This document shows positions 26,357 through 34,615 of a DNA stretch of 64,000 bases, piece after piece. How positions within the stretch are numbered: position 1 is the first letter of the stretch; the number at the start of each line of letters is the position of its first letter. Origin of the DNA: Archangium sp. (GTDB lineage Bacteria > Myxococcota > Myxococcia > Myxococcales > Myxococcaceae); contig JAUXRX010000007.1 of NCBI GenBank assembly GCA_030681645.1, forward strand, positions 528,576-592,575. Direction: 5' to 3'. The position numbers were made by a program, and so were the translations under genes. Under the pieces are notes generated by a model. It ran no database searches. It was not told the DNA's origin and worked only from the letters and a program-made list of their open reading frames with translations.

Positions 26357-27243
26357 GGACCACCTCGCTTCCACCGCGCCGTGTGTTGAGGCTGAAGGGC
26401 GGGGAGGACGAACGAACGGATGATCCTCGTCGTCTCCGCGAACCGCAGTGGTGCATCGGTGAGATCCGACTTCCTGAGGAACGCCGTCCACCGCTGCTGC
26501 GCTACTTCGCCTTCTGCGAAACCCGGGGTCAGCGCGATGGGCTCCAGGTCGACGAGGGTCGTGCGTGTTCCGAAGGTCGCCTTGATCGCCTCAGCGAGCG
26601 TCGCGCCGTCGAACTCGAAGTTCTGGGCGAGCAGCCAGATGTCGTAGAAGTCCTTCATCCGGCCGTTGATCGTGCCGAGCTCCACCATCGCGTGGAACTT
26701 CTCGGCGATCGTCGTCTCTCGCTGGTAGCCACGCATCCTGGGCGCTGGGAAGTCGAGGAGCGGAGGAATCTCGACCTCGACCGGACCTGGTACGACCGCG
26801 TCGCCAAACCCCACGTCGAGCTGCATCGTCACGCGCGCCACTCCGAGCAGTGCGGTGAACTTCACGCGAACTCCGTTGTATTCGGCGTCTTCGTTGATCA
26901 ATGAACCTACGGCAGTCGATGGGTCGAACTGCATTCCGTCAGCTTCCACTTCGTGACGGCACACGTCCTGAACGATCAGCACCAGGTTCCGCGTGGTGTT
27001 CTTCGTCCGGCCCAACAGGTCGACGTCCTTGGTGGGGCGCGTGACCGGGGCCTTCCACACGCGCAGCATCAGGCCTCCCTTGAGCACGAACTCCTTCGAG
27101 TGCTTCGACTGCGCGAGGCGGTAGAGGAAGCGCTCCATGGCGTAGAGCTGGAGCACCTGAATGAAGGGCCGATTGGTCTTCTTCGCGATGTTGAGCAGGC
27201 GCGTGTGGACTGACTTCTCGAGGTTCTTGAGGGGGCGGGTCAC
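26347..27243 (-). CDS. abiEii: AbiEii-type nucleotidyltransferase toxin
   Basis: 298 residues from a GTG that overlaps the antitoxin stop (GTGA). The nucleotidyltransferase signature KGGLMLR (55-61) is followed by RPTKDVDL (69-76), the GG/DxD motif of AbiEii/AbiGii toxins. Downstream, EKFHAMVELG and RMKDFYDIWLL are also typical. Family toxins transfer nucleotides to tRNA or other targets and are neutralised by AbiEi, giving type IV toxin-antitoxin or abortive phage infection. Length is near the family norm and no lesion is visible, so the system is probably active. Confidence 0.87.
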   Translation of the reverse strand: MTRPLKNLEKSVHTRLLNIAKKTNRPFIQVLQLYAMERFLYRLAQSKHSKEFVLKGGLMLRVWKAPVTRPTKDVDLLGRTKNTTRNLVLIVQDVCRHEVEADGMQFDPSTAVGSLINEDAEYNGVRVKFTALLGVARVTMQLDVGFGDAVVPGPVEVEIPPLLDFPAPRMRGYQRETTIAEKFHAMVELGTINGRMKDFYDIWLLAQNFEFDGATLAEAIKATFGTRTTLVDLEPIALTPGFAEGEVAQQRWTAFLRKSDLTDAPLRFAETTRIIRSFVLPALQPQHTARWKRGGPWK

Positions 27244-27854
27244 AGCAGCGCCTCGAGGTAGGGGCGGATGACTTTCTCGGCTCTCACGGCACGCGCCGCC
27301 GTGAGCAGCTTCTCTGGCCGAGCGCCCCGCCTGGCCTTCCACGCTCGCAGCGCCTCGACGGCGAGGTCAACGCCGAGGCGATTCCGATAGCGGAAGGCGT
27401 CGGCCACGCTGCGCTCGGGGTTCGTGACCAGCACCTCGACTCCACCGAATGAGCGCTTCTCGATCCCCTCGGTCAGCGCTGCGGTCGACCACCAGTAGAC
27501 CCGGATCGGAGGATGCTCGATGCGGGGCCGCCGGCGGCCCTGCTTCAGCGCGATGTCGACTGCGTGCGGGATCTGGGTCGTCAGTTCGTGCAGCGCGAGC
27601 GCGGAGACCAGGCAGATGACCGCCCCCGGGACCCGCATGCTCACCGTGACCAGGTCCGGCTGAGCCAGCGGCTCACCGTCTGCCAGCCGATAGAGCCCCC
27701 GCGAGACCTGCTCTACCAGGCCCTGATCGCGCATTGCCCAGAGTGTGTCGCGGTGCACGCCACGACGCAGGAGCTCCGACAGCCGTAGGATCGGTCCCTG
27801 CTTCCGCAGCAGCGTGACGGTCTTGTTGATGAGTCCGGGGGAAGTCGCGGTCAT
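27240..27854 (-). CDS. abiEi: AbiEi-type antitoxin and autoregulator
   Basis: 204 residues from the ATG at 27854 (ATGs at 27869 and 27893 are also in frame). An N-terminal winged-helix region (LLRKQGPILRLSELLRRGV, then GLYRLAD) is followed by the AbiEi core (VSALALHELTTQIPHAVDIAL). Family members bind inverted repeats at their own promoter and antagonise AbiEii. The start codon lies inside one arm of a 9-base inverted repeat (27852-27905). The four-base overlap with abiEii couples their translation. Confidence 0.84.
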   Translation of the reverse strand: MTATSPGLINKTVTLLRKQGPILRLSELLRRGVHRDTLWAMRDQGLVEQVSRGLYRLADGEPLAQPDLVTVSMRVPGAVICLVSALALHELTTQIPHAVDIALKQGRRRPRIEHPPIRVYWWSTAALTEGIEKRSFGGVEVLVTNPERSVADAFRYRNRLGVDLAVEALRAWKARRGARPEKLLTAARAVRAEKVIRPYLEALL

Positions 27855-27905
27855 GAGTCCAAAATGCATCAGATTGTGAGTAAGTAACGCCATAATGGAC
27901 TCATG
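27852..27905. promoter_or_regulatory. Inverted repeat over the abiEi start
   Basis: Perfect 9-base arms CATGAGTCC (27852-27860) and GGACTCATG (27897-27905) are separated by a 36-base AT-rich spacer. AbiEi proteins are known to repress their own promoter through inverted repeats, so this is a strong candidate operator. Confidence 0.6.
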
Positions 27906-27960
27906 CAGGCCGCCCTGTCGAGAGCGGCCGGCATCGGGCTTGCTGAAGGGCGAGCGCACT

Positions 27961-29040
27961 GTGAGAGAAGCGCTACGAAACTGGCAGTGGCTGATGGTGG
28001 TGTCCCTCCTTGGCTGTGCTCCCCCGGTGGTGACTCCGCCTGAAGACGCGGGGATGACGGTGATCGACGCGGGCGTGCCTGACTCCGGCGTCGTGAGCCT
28101 CGTACCGGTGTGGACCGCCGGCGCTGACATGCCCGTGGCGACCGGCCTCTGGGGCACCGTGCTCTCGTTCGATCCCACCGGGCGCCGCTTCATCATGCAC
28201 GGCGGCAACACGTACCCCGCCGGCAGCGTCATCTCGGACACGTGGAGCTTCTCCATCGCCACGAAGCAGTGGACGAAGCTCACCACCACCGGCGCCGCGC
28301 CTCCCGTGCGGTACTGCCACTGCGCCGCCTACCTGCCGAACCAGGGGCAGGTGTTGATCGCCGGTGGCCGCGACGCCACGGGCCTGGTCGACAGCGCGTA
28401 CACGCTCGACCTCACCACGCTCACCTGGTCGCAGGTCACCGGCACCGTGCCCACCGGCGCCATCGGCTGCAACGCGCACTGGATGCCCAACCAGTCGCGC
28501 GCGATCGTCTTCGGTGGCGACGGCCGCACCGGCGTCAACGACAAGACCTGGGCGTACGATCCCGTCGCGCGCACCTTCACCGAGCTGATGCCCGCCGTGC
28601 GCCCGTACGCGCGCCGCGATGGCATGAGCATCTACGAGCCCGTGCAGGGCCGCATGTTCATCTTCGGCGGCGCGGTGGCGATCACGCAGCAGTACCTCGA
28701 GGACGTCGCCGTGTTCGATGGCACGACCTGGCTCGACGCGGCGGCCCCGACTCCGCACCCCTCGCGGCGGCGCTACGGCGCGACCGGGTACGACCCCATT
28801 CACGCGCGGTGGCTGCTGTTCTCCGGCACCAACGACGTCGACGACTTCGACGATCTCTGGGTGATCGATCCCGTCACCTTCGACTTCGTCGAGGTGCAGG
28901 CGAGGGGGCCGGTCAAGCGCGGCTTCTCCGCGTCGGGGATCGACGAGGTGACCGGCACGCTCTATGTATTCGGTGGGCTCACCACTCCCGGTTTCGCGGC
29001 TTTGGCCGATGGGTGGACGCTGAGCCTGACTGAGAACTGA
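27961..29040 (+). CDS. Kelch-repeat lipoprotein
   Basis: 359 residues from a GTG. The signal ends in the lipobox SLLGC (Cys19), followed by a Pro/Asp linker. Five or six kelch-type repeats follow, with recurrent FGG or AGG and W residues (for example QVLIAGGRDATGLVDSAYTLD and MFIFGGAV). They should fold as a galactose-oxidase-type beta propeller on the cell surface or in the periplasm. No catalytic residues were recognised. It may form an operon with the next two lipoprotein genes (gap of six bases, then an overlap). Confidence 0.83.
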   Translation: MREALRNWQWLMVVSLLGCAPPVVTPPEDAGMTVIDAGVPDSGVVSLVPVWTAGADMPVATGLWGTVLSFDPTGRRFIMHGGNTYPAGSVISDTWSFSIATKQWTKLTTTGAAPPVRYCHCAAYLPNQGQVLIAGGRDATGLVDSAYTLDLTTLTWSQVTGTVPTGAIGCNAHWMPNQSRAIVFGGDGRTGVNDKTWAYDPVARTFTELMPAVRPYARRDGMSIYEPVQGRMFIFGGAVAITQQYLEDVAVFDGTTWLDAAAPTPHPSRRRYGATGYDPIHARWLLFSGTNDVDDFDDLWVIDPVTFDFVEVQARGPVKRGFSASGIDEVTGTLYVFGGLTTPGFAALADGWTLSLTEN

Positions 29041-29046
29041 GAGTCC

Positions 29047-31845
29047 ATGACACGTTTGCCGTTGTTCGCCGTGCTGCTGCTGCTGGCTGCCTGCCCGTCA
29101 CCCACGCCTCCCCCGACGTGGAGCACCGTCGCCACCGGGCTCGACGAAGCGGCGCTGGGCGTGGCAGCCGGGCCTTCCTCGGTGTGGATCGTCGGCTCGG
29201 ATCGCGGCAGGGGCCCGCTGGTGCTGCGCTCCCAGGGCGCAGACCTGACCCGCCTCTCCACCGGCGTCGAAGGTGACCTCTGGTGGGTGCAGGCGTTCGC
29301 CGATGGCCAGGCCCTCATGGGCGGCACCGCCGGGCTCCTGCTGCGCTTTGACGGCTCGACCTTCACCCGCCTCACCACCCCTTCGCTGGGCAAGCAGACC
29401 GTGTTCGGCCTCTGGGGCACTTCCGCGAGCGACGCGTGGATCGTCGGAGGCGCCGCCGGCCGTGACGGCTTCATCTGGAGACTCCAGGGCGACCTCGTCA
29501 CCACCATCGACGTGCCCAACGACGTGCCGCTGCGCACCGACGGTGAGCGGCCCGCACTGCTCAAGGTCTGGGGCGACGCGGAAGGCACCGTGTGGATCGT
29601 CGGAGATCGCGGCGCGCTGCTGCGCAAGGGCGCGAGCGAGACCGGCTTCACCGTCATCCCCACCTCCACCACCGAGCGGCTGTTCACCGTGCACGGCGCG
29701 GCCGGGTCTCTCACGCTCGTGGGCGGCAACGCGCAGGCGGTGGTGCTCGACGGCCCGGGCCTCCAGCTCACCGACGCCTCGCCGCCGGGCGCCTCCCTCG
29801 TCCAGGGGGTGTTCCGCACCTCGCCGGCGAACGGCTGGGCCGTCGGGGCGGGCGGGGCGGTGTTCGAGCGCGACGCTTCCGGCTGGAAGCGCTCGGAAGG
29901 CACGCCCGCGATCGCCGCCGAGACGCTGCACGCCGTCGCCGCCGATTCCCAGGGCCGGGTGTGGGCGGTGGGGGGCAACGCGCTGTCGTCGAGCCTCGAT
30001 CAGGGCGTGGTGCTGGTGCGCTCGGTCACCGAGGTGAACACCTACGTGCAGCCCGAGAAGGTCATCCCGCCCGTGGTCTGCCCCGCGGGGGAGATCGATC
30101 CCGCGCCCACCGCTTCGATCGCCCGCCGGTGGAACGAGCAGCTCCTCAACGCCATCCGCCGCGACACGCCTCGCCCCGGAGTGCACGCGCGCAACCTCTT
30201 CCACGTGTCCGCCGCGATGTACGACGCGTGGGCCGCCTTCGACGCCACCGCTGACGGCGTGTTCGTGAGGGAGAAGCTCAGCCCCGGCGCTGACCTCGCG
30301 CAGCAGCGCGACACCGCCATCAGCTTCGCCGCCTTTCGCCTGCTCCAGCACCGCTACGCCACCGCCACCGGAGGCGGCGTCTCGTCGGCCTGCTTCGCTG
30401 CCTTCATGCAGAAGCTCGGTCACGATCCACAGGACGGCAACGTCACTGGCAGCTCGGGCCTCGCGCTCGGCAACCGCGTGGGCGCGGCGATCATCGAGGC
30501 CCACCGCAACGACGGCGCCAACGAAGGCGCGAACTACGCCGACCCGACGTGGACGGCGGTCAACCCGGCGCTCGTGGTCGATCTCCCCGGCGCGGTGCTC
30601 ACCAACCCGTCGAAGTGGCAGCGGCTCAACCTCGCCCAGGCCGTCACGCAGAACGGCATCGTCGTGCCCGGCGGGGTGCAGGGCTACATCGGCGCGAACT
30701 GGGGCCAGGTGACGCCGTTCGCGCTCGGGCCGCTGCCTGCCGACGGTGGGGTGCTCTACCTCGACCCCGGTCCGCCGCCGCAGTTCGACGAGGCGGTGAA
30801 GCCGGCGGTGGTCGAGGTGATCCAGGACTCCGCCTGGCTCGACCCCGCTGATCCGGCCGAGCTCGATCTGAGCCCGGGCGCGCTCGGCAACAACCCGCTC
30901 GGCACCAACGCCGGCACCGGGCATCCGCTCAACCCGGTGACCGGACAGCCGTACGTCTCCCATCGCGTGCTCCGCTCGGACTTCGGCCGCGTGCTCGCCG
31001 AGTTCTGGGCCGATGGTCCGAAGTCAGAGACGCCCCCGGGCCACTGGAACGTGCTCGCGAACGCCGTGGCTGATTCACCGGGCTTCGCGCGGCAGCTCCG
31101 CGGGGCGGGGCCGTCGCTCCCTCCGCTGGAGTGGGACGTGAAGACGTACCTCGCGGTGAACGGCGCCGTGCACGACGCGGCCATCGTCGCGTGGGGCATC
31201 AAGCGCGTGTTCGAGTGCGCGCGGCCGATCTCCCTGGTGCGGTACATGGCCGGCCTCGGGCAGTCGTCGGAGCCCGGCGGCGTGCGCTACCACCCCATGG
31301 GCCTGCCGCTCGTGCCCGGGTTGATCGAGCTCGTCACCGCCCAGAGCGCCGCGCCCGGGCAGCGTCACGCGCACCTGCACGCCTTCATCGGCACCATCGC
31401 GGTGAGATCGTGGCGCGGTGAGCCCGGTGATCGCCGCAACGGCGTCGGCGGGGTGGGGTGGATTCGGGGGGGCGAGTGGGTGCCCTACCAGCGGCGCACC
31501 TTCGTCACCCCTGCGTTCCCCGGCTTCACCTCGGGTCACAGCACCTTCAGCCGCTCGGCCGCGGAGGTGCTCACCGAGCTCACCGGCAGCCCCTACTTCC
31601 CCGGCGGCCTGGCCAGCTTCACCGCGGCTCCCGGCTACCTGAGCTTCGAGAAGGGGCCGACCACCGCGGTGACGTTGCAGTGGGCCACGTACTTCGACGC
31701 GGCCGACCAGGCCGGGCAGTCGCGGTTGTGGGGCGGCATTCACGTCTCGCCGGATGACTTCAGCGGCCGCGTCACCGGCGCGGAGGCAGGGAAACGGGCG
31801 GTGGCCCGGGCCATCAGCTTCTTCGAGGGGACGGCCGTGCCATGA
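29047..31845 (+). CDS. Lipoprotein: beta-propeller fused to vanadium-dependent haloperoxidase-like domain
   Basis: 932 residues. The lipobox is LLAAC (Cys16). Residues about 25-340 form repeated W-x-VG / VWIVG units of a WD/Ycf48-like propeller. Residues 355-932 are helical and end with SGHST (829-833) and RLWGGIH (893-899). These match the vanadate-binding motifs of the haloperoxidase/PAP2 superfamily; Lys/Arg upstream (KRVFECARP) supplies the third motif. A haloperoxidase or acid-phosphatase activity is likely. The propeller fusion is uncommon and probably supports substrate docking or assembly. Confidence 0.8.
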   Translation: MTRLPLFAVLLLLAACPSPTPPPTWSTVATGLDEAALGVAAGPSSVWIVGSDRGRGPLVLRSQGADLTRLSTGVEGDLWWVQAFADGQALMGGTAGLLLRFDGSTFTRLTTPSLGKQTVFGLWGTSASDAWIVGGAAGRDGFIWRLQGDLVTTIDVPNDVPLRTDGERPALLKVWGDAEGTVWIVGDRGALLRKGASETGFTVIPTSTTERLFTVHGAAGSLTLVGGNAQAVVLDGPGLQLTDASPPGASLVQGVFRTSPANGWAVGAGGAVFERDASGWKRSEGTPAIAAETLHAVAADSQGRVWAVGGNALSSSLDQGVVLVRSVTEVNTYVQPEKVIPPVVCPAGEIDPAPTASIARRWNEQLLNAIRRDTPRPGVHARNLFHVSAAMYDAWAAFDATADGVFVREKLSPGADLAQQRDTAISFAAFRLLQHRYATATGGGVSSACFAAFMQKLGHDPQDGNVTGSSGLALGNRVGAAIIEAHRNDGANEGANYADPTWTAVNPALVVDLPGAVLTNPSKWQRLNLAQAVTQNGIVVPGGVQGYIGANWGQVTPFALGPLPADGGVLYLDPGPPPQFDEAVKPAVVEVIQDSAWLDPADPAELDLSPGALGNNPLGTNAGTGHPLNPVTGQPYVSHRVLRSDFGRVLAEFWADGPKSETPPGHWNVLANAVADSPGFARQLRGAGPSLPPLEWDVKTYLAVNGAVHDAAIVAWGIKRVFECARPISLVRYMAGLGQSSEPGGVRYHPMGLPLVPGLIELVTAQSAAPGQRHAHLHAFIGTIAVRSWRGEPGDRRNGVGGVGWIRGGEWVPYQRRTFVTPAFPGFTSGHSTFSRSAAEVLTELTGSPYFPGGLASFTAAPGYLSFEKGPTTAVTLQWATYFDAADQAGQSRLWGGIHVSPDDFSGRVTGAEAGKRAVARAISFFEGTAVP

Positions 31846-32315
31846 GGTGGCTGCTCGTCGCGTTGGTGGTGAGTGGTTGTCCTGTGCCCGAGCCCGTGGA
31901 GGACGCCGGGACGCTGCCCGATGGCGGGCCCTGCCCGAAGGAGCTCGTGCTCGGGACCGAGAGCCGGCTGCGGGACTTCGTCGCCATGGCCGAGGGCTCG
32001 GACCTCGAGATCATCGCGGGGCCCCAGGGCGGGTGGCATGTGTGGGTCAGCGTTCGCGCGACCGCGTGGCCGAAGACGGGAACGCTGGCGTACGTGCTGC
32101 GATCGGGCGGGACGGTGGTGAGCGCTCCGCTCCGGATCGAGCTGGGCGAGGCCTTCCTCGACCCCATCACCTGCGGGTGGGAGCGGCGGAGTGATGCGCT
32201 CACTTTCACCGGCGTCGGCGAGAACTTCCGCGGCGCGACCGGGGAGGTCGAGATGACGTACGAGGCGTTCGGCTCGGCTCCGACGGTGGTCAGGCGGGGC
32301 GTGGTCTTGAAGTAG
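31842..32315 (+). CDS. Small lipoprotein of unknown function
   Basis: 157 residues. It starts within the stop of the haloperoxidase-like gene (ATGA), so it is translationally coupled. The lipobox is VVSGC (Cys13), and a short Asp/Gly-rich linker follows. The rest is a single beta-rich domain with two cysteines. No family was recognised. Coupling suggests it is an accessory factor for the propeller-haloperoxidase. Confidence 0.7.
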   Translation: MRWLLVALVVSGCPVPEPVEDAGTLPDGGPCPKELVLGTESRLRDFVAMAEGSDLEIIAGPQGGWHVWVSVRATAWPKTGTLAYVLRSGGTVVSAPLRIELGEAFLDPITCGWERRSDALTFTGVGENFRGATGEVEMTYEAFGSAPTVVRRGVVLK

Positions 32316-32356
32316 CCCCTCACCCCGGCCCTCTCCCCGCTTCGCAGGGAGAGGGA
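32315..32356. repeat. Dispersed hairpin repeat, family A copy 5
   Basis: CCCCTCACCCCGGCC lead-in and CTCTCCCC / GGGAGAGGGAG hairpin between two convergent genes (lipoprotein and ferredoxin). It is a plausible shared terminator for the 15-gene kor-nuo-fdx run. Confidence 0.85.
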
Positions 32357-32360
32357 GCGC

Positions 32361-32684
32361 CTACTTGATCAGCAGTGAGCGCTTGTCCTTCTTGTCCTTG
32401 AACTCCTCGGCCTCGGGCAGCGGCGCCTTCTTGGTGCTGATCACCGGCCACTTCTCGGACAGCTCGGCGTTGAGCGCCTTGTACTCGTCCCACGCCGGGG
32501 GCAACGAGCTGTCGGGGAAGATCGCCTTCGTCGGGCAGACCGGCTCGCACGCGCCGCAGTCGATGCACTCGTCGGGCTTGATCACCAGGAAGTTCGGCCC
32601 CTCGTAGAAGCAGTTGACCGGGCACACCTCCACGCAGTCGGTGTACTTACATTTGATGCAGGGCTCAGCGACGATGTATGCCAT
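32361..32684 (-). CDS. fdxA: 7Fe ferredoxin (FdxA type), last gene of the kor-nuo run
   Basis: 107 residues. The N-terminal cluster motif is [15 protein letters not shown] and the second is [15 protein letters not shown], the pattern of [3Fe-4S][4Fe-4S] ferredoxins. The C-terminal tail is charged. It starts 26 bases after the hemerythrin gene in the same direction as the nuo genes. Its place in the transcript suggests it carries electrons from KorAB and NifJ to complex I. Redox potentials cannot be read from sequence. Confidence 0.9.
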   Translation of the reverse strand: MAYIVAEPCIKCKYTDCVEVCPVNCFYEGPNFLVIKPDECIDCGACEPVCPTKAIFPDSSLPPAWDEYKALNAELSEKWPVISTKKAPLPEAEEFKDKKDKRSLLIK

Positions 32685-32710
32685 TGCGTTGTCTCTCCTT
32701 GAGGTTCAGG

Positions 32711-33163
32711 TCATTCACTCGAGCCGTCGACGACCACCACGTCGTCGCGCAGCACGTTGGGTGACAGGCAGGTCTTCTCTTCATCTGCCATGTCCATCAG
32801 CAGGTCCTTCGCGAAGATGCGCACGTCGCGCACCCAGGCCTTCGGGTCCCCGGCAGGGTCGACGCTGGTCAACTGCATCACCAGCCCGCGCTGCATCTTG
32901 TGCTCTTCCGTCATCGCCGCCGAGCGCTGGGGGCCCCAGGCGTCGATCTGCGCCAGCACCGGCTGCAGGATCCGCTCTTCGTGCTCGATGTGCCGCAGGA
33001 ACGTCTGCAGCATCGTGGTGAGCTGCTGGTGCGCAGACTTCCGCGCGTCGACGTCCCCGCCTTCCACCTTGTCCAGCAGCTCCTCGATGGCGCGGAGGTT
33101 GATGCGCAGGCCCTCGTGCTCCACCAGGATGATCTTGCGGATCTTGCTGTTGTCGATGCTCAT
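32711..33163 (-). CDS. Hemerythrin-domain protein
   Basis: 150 residues. Hemerythrin-like metal ligands are spread along a helical bundle: HEGLR (near residue 16), HIEHEERILQP (near 57) and EEHKMQR (near 86). Hemerythrins bind a di-iron centre that senses or carries oxygen. The gene starts 12 bases after nuoN and precedes fdxA. Oxygen scavenging near oxygen-sensitive iron-sulfur proteins is a reasonable inference. Confidence 0.78.
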   Translation of the reverse strand: MSIDNSKIRKIILVEHEGLRINLRAIEELLDKVEGGDVDARKSAHQQLTTMLQTFLRHIEHEERILQPVLAQIDAWGPQRSAAMTEEHKMQRGLVMQLTSVDPAGDPKAWVRDVRIFAKDLLMDMADEEKTCLSPNVLRDDVVVVDGSSE

Positions 33164-33175
33164 GTTCGCCTCGCT

Positions 33176-34615
33176 TCAGTGACCCTGCATGAACGCACTC
33201 GCTGCCCTGGCTGCTTCTTCGACGAGCGGCCGCGGATAGAGGCCGAGCCCCACCACCGCCACCAGGCACACCGCGATCGCCGCCTGCAGCGACCGCCCGG
33301 CGCGGATGGGTTCCTTCGACTCGCCCTCGGCCATGAAGGTCGAGCGGGCCACGCTCAGGTAATAGAACAGGCCCACCACCGCGACGACCACGCCCAGCGC
33401 CACCAGCAACCCCAGGCCGGCCCGCCACGCGGCGAGGAAGACGAAGAGCTTCGCCCAGAAGCCGACCACGAAGGGGATGCCGGCCAGCGAGAGCAGGAAC
33501 ACCAGCAGCGCCGCGCCCAGCCACGGTGAGCGCCGCGACAGGCCCGCCAGCAGCTTGAGCTCGTGCCCACCGCTGCTCTGCGCCGCCGCGTGCACCACCA
33601 GGAACGCGCCGAGGTTGGTGAAGACGTAGGTGGCGATGAAGAAGAGCGCCATCGCCACGCCTTCCTCGGTGCGCGCGACCAGCGCGATCAGCACGTAGCC
33701 GATCTGCGCGATGCCCGAGAAGCCCAGCAGGCGCCGCGCGTCGGTCTGCGGCAGCGCGAAGAGGTTGCCCACCACCATGCTCGCCGCGGACACCAGGCCC
33801 AGCGCAGGCGCCCACACGGCGTGGTGCTGCGCCCAGCCAGAGAGGAGCACCACGGCCAGCGCCGCCATGCCGCCGGCCTTCGGCGCCACGGACAGGAAGG
33901 CGACGAACGGCGTCGGCGCCCCCTGGTACGTGTCAGGCACCCACATGTGGAAGGGCACCGCGCCCACCTTGAAGCCCATGCCCGCGAGCACCATCAGCAT
34001 GCCCACCGACGCGAGCGGGGAGAGCGGGCCCTGCGGCACGGCCGAGAGCGCGGTCGAGCCGGTGACTCCGATGACGAGCGCGAGGCCGAAGAGGGTGAAG
34101 GCCGAGCTCGCCGCGCCGGTGACGAAGAGCTTGAGCGCCGCTTCGGGCCCCAGCTTCGGCTCGTTGGGCTTGCCGTCGGTCTTCGCCCAGGCGGCCAGGA
34201 TGTAGAGCGGGATGCCCATCAGCTCGAACGCGACGATGAGGAGCACCCAGTCGCGCGCGCCCGGCAGCACCATCATGCCGCAGAGGCTGAAGAGCAGCAG
34301 CGCGTAGTACTCGGCCTGGCGGTGAGGGGTGTGTTCTTCGAGCCAGTCGATCGAGCCGAGCACTCCCAGCGCTCCGGCCAGCAGGAAGACCCGCTTGAAG
34401 AACAGCACCCAGGCGCCCGAGACGTAGACGCCGTGGGGGACGGTGCCGGTGGTGTCGAGGAAGAAGGACGCGCCCAGCGTGCCGACGAGGACCGCGGCGG
34501 TCAGCCAGCCGATGACCCGGCCGGGGATGCGGAAGAAGGCGTCGACGCCCAGCACGAGGGCGGCGGCGGCCGCGATGATCAGGTCGAGGGAGAAGATCTG
34601 GAGCCAGGCGTTCAT
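33176..34615 (-). CDS. nuoN: NADH-quinone oxidoreductase subunit N
   Basis: 479 residues from the ATG at 34615 (ATGA overlap with nuoM). It is a multi-spanning antiporter-like subunit with about 13-14 hydrophobic helices. Conserved stretches include VPFHMWVPDTYQGAPTPF and GIAQIGYVL. It forms part of the proton-pumping arm of complex I. A longer open frame upstream is an artefact of high GC. Confidence 0.92.
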   Translation of the reverse strand: MNAWLQIFSLDLIIAAAAALVLGVDAFFRIPGRVIGWLTAAVLVGTLGASFFLDTTGTVPHGVYVSGAWVLFFKRVFLLAGALGVLGSIDWLEEHTPHRQAEYYALLLFSLCGMMVLPGARDWVLLIVAFELMGIPLYILAAWAKTDGKPNEPKLGPEAALKLFVTGAASSAFTLFGLALVIGVTGSTALSAVPQGPLSPLASVGMLMVLAGMGFKVGAVPFHMWVPDTYQGAPTPFVAFLSVAPKAGGMAALAVVLLSGWAQHHAVWAPALGLVSAASMVVGNLFALPQTDARRLLGFSGIAQIGYVLIALVARTEEGVAMALFFIATYVFTNLGAFLVVHAAAQSSGGHELKLLAGLSRRSPWLGAALLVFLLSLAGIPFVVGFWAKLFVFLAAWRAGLGLLVALGVVVAVVGLFYYLSVARSTFMAEGESKEPIRAGRSLQAAIAVCLVAVVGLGLYPRPLVEEAARAASAFMQGH

